A stretch of 64,000 nucleotides of DNA. Source: DATBJJ01 sp963750915. GTDB lineage: Bacteria > Acidobacteriota > Vicinamibacteria > Vicinamibacterales > 2-12-FULL-66-21. The notes beneath the pieces were generated by a model. The model had not been told where the DNA came from and searched no databases. It saw only the letters and a program-made list of their open reading frames with translations. Location of the stretch: positions 1,240,001 through 1,304,000 of the forward strand of contig CAVVSF010000007.1 in the NCBI GenBank assembly GCA_963750915.1, written 5' to 3'. The position numbers and the translations under genes were made by a program. This document shows, piece after piece, positions 38,923-47,606 of this stretch (its first letter is position 1; each line of letters opens with the position of its first letter).

Positions 38923-41069
38923 ATGAATACACCGATGTTCAAGTCCGGAACTCTGATCTGCCTTTCCCTCTCGTGGCTGACGGTCGCGACCGCTTCTGGC
39001 CAGACACCGACCCAGCCGCCGCCGGACGACCCCCTCCGCGTGACCCTGCCGACGGTGTCGGTGACGGCCCAGAAGGAACCGGAAGATCCGCAGAAGCTTC
39101 CGCTCAGCGTCACCGCCGTCTCGAAGGAGACGATCGATCGTGCGGGCGTCCGCATCGTCAGCGACGCGGCGATTTTCGCGCCCAACACCTATTTCACCGA
39201 GTTCACCGCCAGGAAGCTGAGCAACCCTCGCTTCCGCGGCATCGGCTCGAGCCCGGCCAACCCGGGCATCACGACCTACTTCGACGGCGTGCCGCAGCTG
39301 AACAGCAACTCGTCGAGCATCGACCTGCTCGACGTCCAGCAGATCGAGTTCGTGCGCGGGCCGCAGAGCGCGCTGTTCGGCCGCAATACCATCGGCGGCC
39401 TCGTCAACGTCACCAGCGCGGCGCCAGGATTCGCCAAGTGGACCGGCAGCGCCTCGGTGCCGTTCGGCAACTTCTCGGCGTTCGAGCTGCGCGGCAACGC
39501 GTCCGGCGCGATCATCGACGACACGCTGGCGGCGAGCGTCGCCTTCAGCTACGCGACGCGCGACGGCTATACCGTCAACACCGTCACCGGCGACGACCTC
39601 GACTCGCGCGATTCAATCAGCGGCAAGGGCCAGCTGCTGTGGAAGCCGACCGCGAACTGGCAGGCGCGCGCCATCATCACTGTCGAACGGGCCGAGGACG
39701 GCGACTACGGCCTCAACGACCTCGAAACGCTGCGCCAGGACCCGCACCAGTCGATGCGCGACTACGAGGGCTACACCGATCGCAACATTTTTGCGACCAC
39801 CATCCTGGCCGAGCACAAGGGCAGCCGCTTCAACTTCGCGGCCACCACCGGGTTCGTTCGCTGGACCTCGGAGGACTCGACCGACCTCGATTACTCGCCG
39901 CTGCCGATCGCGACCCGGTTGAACGCGGAGGATGATTTCCAGTTCACGCAGGAAGTCCGGGTGGCATCGGCGACGGCGACGAAGCTGACCGACACCGCCT
40001 CGCTCCGCTGGCAGGCGGGCGGCCTGCTCTTCACCCAGAACTACCACCAGGATGCGGCGAATACGTTTGCGCCGTTCGTGATCAGCCAGTTCGTCGAGTT
40101 CCCGGTGACGCGCTATTCGCCGGTTGCCGAGCTCGACGACATCGGCATCGGGCTCTACGGCCAGGGCACCGTCACCGTCAACGAGAACCTCGATCTCGTC
40201 GCCGGCCTGCGGTTCGACTACGAGAACAAGGACGCCGATCTGAAGACGTTCTACGATCCGGCGATCGCCCCGCCCACCGTCGTCACGCCCGACGACAGCT
40301 TCAGCAACGTGTCGCCGCAGCTCTCGGCCGCGTACCGGGTCCAGCCGAACGCGTCGATCTACGGCACCGTTGCCCGCGGCTTCAAGGCCGGCGGTTTCAA
40401 CCCGGCATCGCCGACCGGCAGCGAAGCCTACGGCGAAGAGGCGACCTGGAACTACGAGGGCGGGTACAAGGCGCGGATGATGAACGATCGCGTCGCGCTC
40501 AACGCGGCCGTGTTCTTCATCGACTGGAACGACCTGCAGCTGAACGTGCCAAACCTGACGTTGCCGGGCGAGTTCTACATCGCCAACGTCGGTTCCGCCT
40601 CGAGCAAGGGCGTCGAGTTCGACGTCGCGGCCCGGCCGGCGGCCGGCGTCGACGTCTTCGGCGCATTCGGCTACACCCACGCGCGCTTCGGCGACGGCTC
40701 GTCCGCCTCCGGCGCCGACGTCTCGGGCAACGACGATCCCCAACACGCCAGACTTCACCGCCAGCTTCGGCGCCCAGGTACTCGCGCGATGTCGCCTCGG
40801 GCGCCGCCTACGGCCGCGCCGACGTCGTCATTTACGGCAGCTTCAACTACGACGAGGCCAACACCCAGTCGCAGGACGCGTACTCGCTGGTCAACCTGCG
40901 CGGCGGCTACCGCAGGAACATCTTCTTCGTCGAAGGGTGGGTGAAGAACCTTTTCGACACCACTTACATCCCCGTGGCGTTCGCCTACGGTCAGCTGGCG
41001 CCGTCAGGTTTCATCGGCGAGAACGGCGCGCCGCGCACGTTCGGCCTGCGAGCAGGCGTGGCGTTCTAG
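38923..41069 (+). CDS. TonB-dependent outer-membrane receptor, two frame breaks near the 3' end
   Basis: From ATG 38923: signal peptide, then a TonB-box-like VTLPTVSVTAQKE, plug domain (SAVTKET-like SVTAVSKETIDRAG, RFRGIGSS, YFDGVPQL, VEFVRGPQSALFGRNTIGG) and a beta-barrel of the ferric-siderophore/vitamin type without the regulatory domain of the Oar-like receptors. An extra base at about 40732 and another in the GTAC at 40778-40781 break the barrel. Joined frames read NTPDFTASFGAQ, then YSRDVASGAAYGRADVVIYG to the terminal LRAGVAF at 41069. The corrected size is about 714 aa. The ligand is unknown; the M28 peptidase is divergent from it. Confidence 0.9.
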
Positions 41070-41177
41070 GCGGCTGAAACGCTGCCTCAGGCAGAAGGGA
41101 GAAGGCAGAAGGCAGAAAACGAAGCAATCTCCGCATTCTCCCTGGCCTTCTCCCGTTGCGGCGGGGCTTCAGCCGCC
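41069..41177. repeat. heptad-word island 4 inside a 10-bp inverted repeat
   Basis: GGCGGCTGAA (41069-41078) and TTCAGCCGCC (41168-41177) enclose tandem GAAGGCA/GAAGGGA words followed by CTCCCTGG and CCTTCTCC reverse-complement words. It occupies the whole gap between the convergent receptor and beta-propeller genes; the stem is a candidate bidirectional terminator. Confidence 0.75.
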
Positions 41178-41179
41178 TG

Positions 41180-42505
41180 CTACTTGCCGATCGCGAACAG
41201 GTGCTTGTCGCCGCGGATGAGGATGCGGCCGTTGGCGATCGCCGGCGACGAGTAGACGGGCTCGTCGATCGAGTTGGTCCGCACGATTTCGTGCGCCGGG
41301 CCGGCCTTCAGCATGAACGTGTCGCCGTCTTCGCTCGTCATCGCGACGTAGCCTGCGAACGCCACCGGCGAGCCCATGAACCGCGCCGGCTTCGGGATCC
41401 GCCCGCCTTCGTACTTCACCTCTCCCGTTTTCGGATCGAGGCACGTCACGATGCCGTTGTCGGTGAAGAGATAGAGGTAGTCGCCGTAGAGCAGGTTGGA
41501 GATGACATAGCCGGTGCCGCGGGTGTACTCCCACGCCACCCGCTTCCCGTCCTCGACGACGCCCGGGCGCAGCGCGATCACGCGCTTCACCGGATACCCG
41601 GCGGTGACGATGACGAGGCCGTGCCCGGCGAGCGGCGTGTGGATGGCGTTGCTCTCGACGCCCGCGCTGCGCCAGAGCTCCTTGCCGGTCGCCGGGTCGT
41701 AGGCGACGATCGCCTCGCTGCCGTTGGTCACGAGCTCTGTGCGGCCGGCAGCCTCGACGAGGATTGGCGTTCCCCAGCTCAAGTCGACGGTGCGCTTCGC
41801 GCTCCAGACTTCCTTGCCCGTCTTCTTGTCGTAGGCGACGAGCGCCGACTGCGCGGCGTTGTGCTCGTCGCGCTGGATGATGACGAGGTTCTCGTACAGG
41901 ATCGGCGATGTCCCAGCACCCAGCCCGAGCGTCGGAAACTTCTCTCCTGCCTTCCACTTCAGGTTGCCGGCGGCGTCGTAGGCGTAGAGCCCTTCCGGGC
42001 CGAAGTATGCGAACACCATGGCGCCGTCGGTGGCCGGCGTCGGCCCGGCGAACGAACTGCGGCGATGCCGCGCGTCGTAGACCGGCCCCTCGTAGGCGGC
42101 CTTGTCCCAGAGCACCGCACCCGTTTTCGCGTCGAGAGCGACGACCTTGAGGGTGTGTTTCCTGTCGGCGGCGACGCTGTCGGGGTGGATCCAGTCCTCG
42201 TCCTTGCCGTAGCGATGCTTGACCGCGCGCTGGCCCGGAATCGCCTCGCCCTCGATCATCGAGGTCAGGTATATGCGGTCCCCCCAGACGATCGGCGACG
42301 ACATGCCGGTGCCGGGAAGCAGCGTTTTCCACGCCACGTTCGTCGTCGCCGACCACTCCGTCGGCAGCGCCGTTTCCTTCGAGATGCCCTGCCCGCCCGG
42401 GCCGCGCCACTGCGGCCAGTTCTCGCCAGCAGCAGACAGGGTGCCGAGGGAAACGGCACAGGCGACGGCGACACCTGTAAACGTGCGAACAGCGACCATC
42501 AGCAA
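41180..42505 (-). CDS. secreted PQQ-like beta-propeller protein
   Basis: 441 aa. Signal peptide (TFTGVAVACAVSLGTLSAAG) then the family signature ENWPQWRGPGGQG. Propeller blades show the recurring GDRIYL, YAYDAAGNLKW, VAYDKKTGKEVW, ALRPG and GRILIRGDKHLFAIG motifs. The fold is that of PQQ-binding/BamB-like quinoprotein propellers, but no calcium/PQQ dyad or heme motif is visible, so it is probably a binding or scaffold protein. ATG 42505 or 42499 are both possible. It diverges from the next paralogue by about 170 bp. Confidence 0.85.
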   Translation of the reverse strand: MLMVAVRTFTGVAVACAVSLGTLSAAGENWPQWRGPGGQGISKETALPTEWSATTNVAWKTLLPGTGMSSPIVWGDRIYLTSMIEGEAIPGQRAVKHRYGKDEDWIHPDSVAADRKHTLKVVALDAKTGAVLWDKAAYEGPVYDARHRRSSFAGPTPATDGAMVFAYFGPEGLYAYDAAGNLKWKAGEKFPTLGLGAGTSPILYENLVIIQRDEHNAAQSALVAYDKKTGKEVWSAKRTVDLSWGTPILVEAAGRTELVTNGSEAIVAYDPATGKELWRSAGVESNAIHTPLAGHGLVIVTAGYPVKRVIALRPGVVEDGKRVAWEYTRGTGYVISNLLYGDYLYLFTDNGIVTCLDPKTGEVKYEGGRIPKPARFMGSPVAFAGYVAMTSEDGDTFMLKAGPAHEIVRTNSIDEPVYSSPAIANGRILIRGDKHLFAIGK

Positions 42506-42674
42506 CTCCAGTGGCGTGAAACGGAAACCGGGGCCTCCAGCGTAGAGAGCAGAGTATAGGTGCCGGCCTCCGCCCGGGCACCGGTTCTGGTACGAAACCC
42601 TCGCCGCGAGGGGTGGGCGCCGTGCTCAACCGTAGCTGTCCCGCGGGTCAATCCCCGGGCTATCCTAGAGGCTT

Positions 42675-44903
42675 ATGAGATCAGGTCCTCGACTCCCTGT
42701 GCTGGTCGCAATCGGGCTGTTCATTCCGGCAGCGGCGCTCCTTCGCGGCGCTGACTGGCCGGACTGGCGCGGACCGGCACGCACTGGCGTGTCGACCGAA
42801 ACCGGGCTGCCCTCGTCGTGGTCGACGTCCGGCGAGAACCTCGCCTGGAAGGCGCCCTACGGCGGCCGGTCCGGACCGGTCGTCTTCGGCGATCGCCTCT
42901 ACCTCCAGACCACGTCCGGAGAGAACGAGACTCTCCAGGAGCGCCTGATCTGTTTCCACGCCGATACCGGCAAAGTGTTGTGGGAACACAAGTACAACCT
43001 CTTCACGAGCGACGTCCCGCCGCACCGCATCGCGTGGGCATCGCCGGTCGTCGACCCCGCGTCCGGCAACGTCTACGCCTTCAGCGGCAACGGCAACCTC
43101 CACGCCTTCTCGCGCGACGGCAAGCTGCTCTGGGAGAAGTCGCTGGCCGAGGAGTTCGGGATGTGGACGACGCACGGCGGGCGCGTGTCGTCGCCAATCA
43201 TCGATGGCAACCAGCTGATCGTCAGCGGCCTCATGTTCAGCTGGGGCGCGCACGCCGGCGGCGCCCACCGCTACGTCTCGTTCGACAAGGCCACCGGCCG
43301 GGCCAACTGGATCAGCGCCCCCGAGGGCCGGCCGACCGACACGATTTACGCCAACCCGTACGTCGCCGACGTCGACGGGACCCGGATGCTCTTCTCGGGC
43401 GGGAGCGACGGCGGCATGCACGCGCTGAAGATCAACACCGGCGAGAAGATCTGGAGCTGGATCGTCAGCCAGCGCGGCCTCAACACTGCCGCCCTCATGG
43501 TCGGCCCCGACGTCATCGTCTCGCACAGTGAAGAGAACATCGGGACCAGCGAGATGGGGATGCTGGCGGCGATGCCGGCGAACAAGTCCGGGACGCTGAC
43601 CGACAAGGACGCGCGCTGGCTCGTGCGCGGCGTCCAGGCTGGTTACGCCTCGCCGATCAGCGACGGCCAGCGCATCTACGTCGTCGACAACGGCGGCATC
43701 ATGTTCGCGCACGACGTCAAGACCGGGCAGCGGGTATGGACGCTGAACCTTGGCACGATCCAGAAGTCGTCGCCGGTTCTCGCCGACGGCAAGATCTACG
43801 TCGGCACCGAGAACGGCCGCTTCTACATCATCAGGCCGCACGCCGACAAGGGCGAGATCCTCGATCAGGACTGGCTCGGCAGCGAACAGAACCCGGAAGC
43901 GATCGTTGCCGCGCCGGCCGTGGCCCGCGGCCGCGTCTACGTCGCATCGATGAGCTCGATCTACGCCATCGGGCCGAAGATGGCCCCGGGCAACCCGGCG
44001 GCGAACCCGGTGGCGAAGCCGGCGGCGGCGCCGGCGCTCCCGGCGGGCGTGCCCGCGGCATTGCTGGTGACGCCAACCGAGCTGATCCTCAAGCCGGGTG
44101 AAAGCATTGCGCTGACCGCGCGCGCGTTCGACGCCAACGGCGCCGAGATCGCGCTGCCCGGTGCGCCGGCGTGGACGGTCGAGAACCTCAAGGGCACGGT
44201 CGACGGCGGCAAGTTCACCGCCGACGCCGCCGCGGTCGCCCAGGCCGGCGTCGTCAGGGCGGCGGTCGGCACGATTGTCGGCGCTTCGCGGATCCGTGTG
44301 GTTCCCAACCTGCCGTGGAGCTTCGACTTCGAGGACGGCCGCGAGACGCCGCCGGCGCAGTGGGCGAACGCGACGAACAAATTCGCGGTCCGCGATCTCG
44401 AGGGCAACAAGGTCCTGGTCAAGCTGGCGGAGAACGATTTCGCGTTCGCCAAGCGCTGCCGGCCGTTCTTCGGATCGCCCGAGCTGAGCAACTACACGAT
44501 CGAGGCCGATATTCGCGCCCTGGAGCGCCGCCGCCAGATGGGCGACGCCGGCGTCGTCGCGCAGCGCTACGAGCTTGTGCTCTTCGGCAACCACCAGCGG
44601 CTCGAACTGCAGCCGTGGCAGCCGGAGACCAAGCGGACGGTGAGCATCCCGTTCAAGTGGGAAAAGGACGTCTGGTACACGGTCAAGCTCGAGGTCCAGT
44701 CGCTCGACGCCGCCAAGGTGCGGGCGCGCGGCAAGGTGTGGCCGAAGGGGCAGCCCGAGCCCGAGGCGTGGACGATCGAGCGCATCGATCCGATCGGCAG
44801 CCACAAGGGCGCGCCGGGGATTTATGCCGATGCGCCGTCGCGCGTCGGCGGCGGCTCCGAGCTTTACTACGACAACATCAAGGTCTACTCCAACAAGAAG
44901 TAG
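42675..44903 (+). CDS. PQQ-like beta-propeller protein with Ig-like and LamG-like C-terminal domains
   Basis: 742 aa. Signal peptide, then ADWPDWRGPARTG (family N-terminus) and about 420 residues of propeller (LICFHADTGKVLWEHKY, NGNLHAFSRDGKLLWEKS, GMHALKINTGEKIWSW, FAHDVKTGQRVWTLNLG). After an Ala/Pro linker a cadherin/Big-2-like segment (TPTELILKPGESIALTARAF, KFTADAAAVAQAGVVRAAVG) leads to a beta-sandwich (DFEDGRETPPAQWANATNKF, ELSNYTIEADIRAL) like the laminin-G/DUF1080 fold, possibly carbohydrate-binding. It is the longest of five propeller paralogues here. Located in the periplasm or outer surface by its signal peptide. Confidence 0.82.
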   Translation: MRSGPRLPVLVAIGLFIPAAALLRGADWPDWRGPARTGVSTETGLPSSWSTSGENLAWKAPYGGRSGPVVFGDRLYLQTTSGENETLQERLICFHADTGKVLWEHKYNLFTSDVPPHRIAWASPVVDPASGNVYAFSGNGNLHAFSRDGKLLWEKSLAEEFGMWTTHGGRVSSPIIDGNQLIVSGLMFSWGAHAGGAHRYVSFDKATGRANWISAPEGRPTDTIYANPYVADVDGTRMLFSGGSDGGMHALKINTGEKIWSWIVSQRGLNTAALMVGPDVIVSHSEENIGTSEMGMLAAMPANKSGTLTDKDARWLVRGVQAGYASPISDGQRIYVVDNGGIMFAHDVKTGQRVWTLNLGTIQKSSPVLADGKIYVGTENGRFYIIRPHADKGEILDQDWLGSEQNPEAIVAAPAVARGRVYVASMSSIYAIGPKMAPGNPAANPVAKPAAAPALPAGVPAALLVTPTELILKPGESIALTARAFDANGAEIALPGAPAWTVENLKGTVDGGKFTADAAAVAQAGVVRAAVGTIVGASRIRVVPNLPWSFDFEDGRETPPAQWANATNKFAVRDLEGNKVLVKLAENDFAFAKRCRPFFGSPELSNYTIEADIRALERRRQMGDAGVVAQRYELVLFGNHQRLELQPWQPETKRTVSIPFKWEKDVWYTVKLEVQSLDAAKVRARGKVWPKGQPEPEAWTIERIDPIGSHKGAPGIYADAPSRVGGGSELYYDNIKVYSNKK

Positions 44904-44968
44904 ATCGGGGTTCGGGGTTCGGGGTTCGGGGGTCGGCTTGCCCGCCGTAGCTTTAGCGAAGGCGGGGA
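44904..44968. repeat. heptad-word island 5 (CGGGGTT) plus GTAGCTTTAGCG motif
   Basis: Four tandem CGGGGTT-type units (44906-44936) are followed by GCCGTAGCTTTAGCGAAGGC (44943-44962), a variant of the GTAGCTTCAGCGGAGGC in composite element B. Both lie between two same-strand propeller genes; the ribosome-binding AGGAG of the next gene begins just after. Confidence 0.7.
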
Positions 44969-44990
44969 TACTTCAGGAGAGCAGGCACAC

Positions 44991-46439
44991 ATGGCAGGTA
45001 AGGCTACGGCGCTCGTCGGAATGCTGTCGGTCGGCGCGCTCGCAATCGTCGCGGGCTCGGAGCCGCCCAAGGATTGGCCGATGTGGGGCGGCACGGCGGA
45101 TCGCAACCTCGTCTCGAGCATGAAGGGCTTGCCGACCAGCTGGGACATCAAGACGAAGAAGAACATCAAGTGGGTCGCCGAGCTCGGGTCGCAGTCCTAC
45201 GGCAACCCGGTGGTCGCGAACGGCACCGTCCTCGTCGGCACCAACAACGAGTCGATGAAGGATCCGGCGGTCAAGGGTGACAAGGGCATCCTGATGGCGT
45301 TCCGCGAGACCGACGGCCAGTTCCTCTGGCAGGCGGTGCACGACAAGCTCTCGGCCGGCCGCGCCAACGACTGGCCGTTCCAGGGCGTGTGCTCCTCGCC
45401 GATGGTCGAGAACGGCATCGCCTACTACGTCTCCAACCGCGGCGAAGTCGTCGCCGTCGACATCGAAGGATTCCGCGACAAGGGCGAGAACGACGGCCCG
45501 TTCAAGGACGAGAAGCAGACGCGCGAGGTCGACGCCGACATCATCTGGAAATACGACATGATGGAGGAGCTCGGCGTCCTCCAGCACAACATGGCGAACT
45601 CGTCGCCGGTGATCTTCGAGAACCTGATTTACGTCAGCACCTCGAACGGCCAGGACGAGAGCCACGTCAACGTGCCGTCGCCGAAGTCGCCGGCGATCAT
45701 CGCGCTCGACAAGACCACCGGCAAGCTGGTGTGGGAGGATGCTTCGCCGGGCGAGAAGATCCTGCACGGGCAGTGGTCATCGCCCGCGGTCGGCAGGGTC
45801 GGCGACACGGTCCAGGTCGTCGTCGGGCAGGGCGACGGCTACGTCCGCGGCTACGAGGCCAAGACCGGCAAGAAGCTCTGGGAGTTCGACATGAATCCCA
45901 AGGACTCGGTCTGGCCGAAGACGCGCAATGAAGTCATCAGCACGCCGGTCATCTACGAAGGCATCGTCTACATCGCCAACGGTCAGGATCCGGAGCACGG
46001 CGAGGGCGTCGGGCACCTGTATGCCATCGACCCGACCAAGCGCGGCGACATCACGACCAGCGGCCAGCTCTGGCACTACGACAAGATCCGGCGCTCGATC
46101 TCGACTGGCGCGATCTTCAACAACATCCTGTTCTACTCCGACTTCAGCGGCTTCCTCCACGCCGTCGACATCAAGAGCGGCAAGCCGTACTGGACGCACG
46201 ACATGTTCGCGGCGATCTGGGGCTCGCCGATCGTCATCGACGGCAAGGTCTATCTCGGCGACGAGGACGGCGACGTCACGGTGCTCGCCGCCGACGTGAA
46301 GATGAAGGTGATCGACGAGAGCAACATGGGCAGCTCGGTCTACTCGACGCCGGTGCCCGCCAACGGCGCGCTGTTCATCGTCAACCGCAACGAGCTCTTC
46401 GCCATTTCGGCGACGGCGGGAGCGCCGGCCGCGAAGTGA
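44991..46439 (+). CDS. secreted PQQ-like beta-propeller protein
   Basis: 482 aa, with AGGAG upstream of ATG 44991. Short signal peptide (ATALVGMLSVGALAIVAGS), then KDWPMWGGTADRNLVSSMKG. The blades contain GILMAFRETDGQFLWQAVHD, YVSNRGEVVAVDIEGFRDKG, AIIALDKTTGKLVWEDASPG, YVRGYEAKTGKKLWEFDMNP and FLHAVDIKSGKPYWTHDMFA. Such proteins act as periplasmic or outer-membrane-facing scaffolds; enzymatic activity is not indicated. It overlaps the next paralogue (GTGA), so the two are probably translated together. Confidence 0.85.
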   Translation: MAGKATALVGMLSVGALAIVAGSEPPKDWPMWGGTADRNLVSSMKGLPTSWDIKTKKNIKWVAELGSQSYGNPVVANGTVLVGTNNESMKDPAVKGDKGILMAFRETDGQFLWQAVHDKLSAGRANDWPFQGVCSSPMVENGIAYYVSNRGEVVAVDIEGFRDKGENDGPFKDEKQTREVDADIIWKYDMMEELGVLQHNMANSSPVIFENLIYVSTSNGQDESHVNVPSPKSPAIIALDKTTGKLVWEDASPGEKILHGQWSSPAVGRVGDTVQVVVGQGDGYVRGYEAKTGKKLWEFDMNPKDSVWPKTRNEVISTPVIYEGIVYIANGQDPEHGEGVGHLYAIDPTKRGDITTSGQLWHYDKIRRSISTGAIFNNILFYSDFSGFLHAVDIKSGKPYWTHDMFAAIWGSPIVIDGKVYLGDEDGDVTVLAADVKMKVIDESNMGSSVYSTPVPANGALFIVNRNELFAISATAGAPAAK

Positions 46440-47554
46440 ATCTCCAGGTTCTTCTCGTCGCAGCGTCGACGCTCACGCTCTCGGCCCAGGCGCCGGCGCC
46501 GGCCGGATCACCGGCCGATCGCTGGACCCAGTTCCGCGGCTCGCCGGCCCTCGTCGGCACGTCGGACGCGAAGCTGCCGCCGGCGCTGAAGCTGCTGTGG
46601 ACCTACGAGGCCGGCGACGCGATCGAGTCGTCGGCGGCGATCGTCGGCGGCACGGTCTACGTCGGCTCGCAGAGCGGCGACCTGCACGCCGTCAACCTGG
46701 CGGACGGCAAGGCGAAGTGGAAGTACAAGGCCTCGCCCGACGGCATCGGTGAATCGTCGCCGGCCGTCGCCGGCGGCCTGGTCTACATCGGCGACCTCTC
46801 GGGCGTCGTCCATGCCGTGCACGCCGACTCCGGCAAGCCGGCGTGGACCTTCAAGACCGGCTCGGAGATCAAGTCGTCGCCGGTCGTCGCCGGCGACAAG
46901 CTGATCGTCGGCTCCTACGACCAGCACCTCTACGCGCTCGGCGCCAAAGACGGCAAGCTGGCGTGGAAGATCCAGACCGAGGGCTACGTCCACGCGACGC
47001 CGGCCATCGTCGATGGCATCGCCTACCTCGCCGGCTGCGACGAGATCCTGCGCGGCATCAGGATCTCGGACGGCGTCGAGGTGCTGAACATGGCGTTCGG
47101 CGCCTACACCGGCGCGTCGCCGGCGATCGCCGACGGCCGCGCCTATTACGGCACCTACGAGAACAACGTGCTCGCCGTCGACCTCAAGGCCAAGAAGGTC
47201 GCCTGGACGTACAAGCATCCCGAACGCAGCTTCCCGTTCTACTCCTCGCCGACGCTGGTCGGCGACCGGGTGATCGTCGGCGGCCGCGACAAGATGGTGC
47301 ACGCGCTCAATCGCAAGACCGGCAAGTCGCTGTGGACGTTCGCGACCGGCGCCCGCGTCGACTCCTCCCCTGTCGTCGTCGGCGGCCGCGCCTACATCGG
47401 GTCGAACGACGGCAAGCTCTACGTCCTCGACGTCGCCTCGGGCAAGAGCGTGTTCCAGTTCGAAGCTGGCGGTCCGCTCTCGGCGTCGCCGGCTGTCGCC
47501 GATGGCAAGCTCGTCATCGGCTCGCAGGACGGGAAGCTGTTCTGCCTCGGTTAG
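46436..47554 (+). CDS. BamB-like PQQ-repeat beta-propeller protein
   Basis: 372 aa from a GTG overlapping the upstream stop by 4 bp. Signal peptide (LQVLLVAASTLTLSAQAP), then WTQFRGSPALVGTSDAKLPP. Eight short blades with the exact cycle GDLHAVNLADGKAKWKYKAS, HAVHADSGKPAWTFKTGS, HLYALGAKDGKLAWKIQTEG, NVLAVDLKAKKVAWTYKHPE, MVHALNRKTGKSLWTFATGA and KLYVLDVASGKSVFQFEAGG. The size and regularity fit BamB-type propellers, but genome-wide BamB is usually encoded with der or bamA, absent here, so this is more likely a paralogue of unknown role. Confidence 0.85.
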   Translation: MNLQVLLVAASTLTLSAQAPAPAGSPADRWTQFRGSPALVGTSDAKLPPALKLLWTYEAGDAIESSAAIVGGTVYVGSQSGDLHAVNLADGKAKWKYKASPDGIGESSPAVAGGLVYIGDLSGVVHAVHADSGKPAWTFKTGSEIKSSPVVAGDKLIVGSYDQHLYALGAKDGKLAWKIQTEGYVHATPAIVDGIAYLAGCDEILRGIRISDGVEVLNMAFGAYTGASPAIADGRAYYGTYENNVLAVDLKAKKVAWTYKHPERSFPFYSSPTLVGDRVIVGGRDKMVHALNRKTGKSLWTFATGARVDSSPVVVGGRAYIGSNDGKLYVLDVASGKSVFQFEAGGPLSASPAVADGKLVIGSQDGKLFCLG

Positions 47555-47572
47555 CGCGCGTCCCGTACGCGG

Positions 47573-47592
47573 CGCGGAGCTTCAGCTCCGCG
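47573..47592. terminator. hairpin between convergent genes
   Basis: CGCGGAGCT (47573-47581) and AGCTCCGCG (47584-47592) are 9-bp arms with a 2-base loop between the propeller gene and the convergent M20 peptidase. The GGAGCT core and convergent setting are the same as at 2407-2426. Confidence 0.55.
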
Positions 47593-47606
47593 AGCCATCG
47601 CCCCGC

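Noticed and set aside
42681..44804. 707-aa antisense frame over a propeller gene
   Set aside because: Antisense shadow; sense strand has signal peptide and propeller blades.
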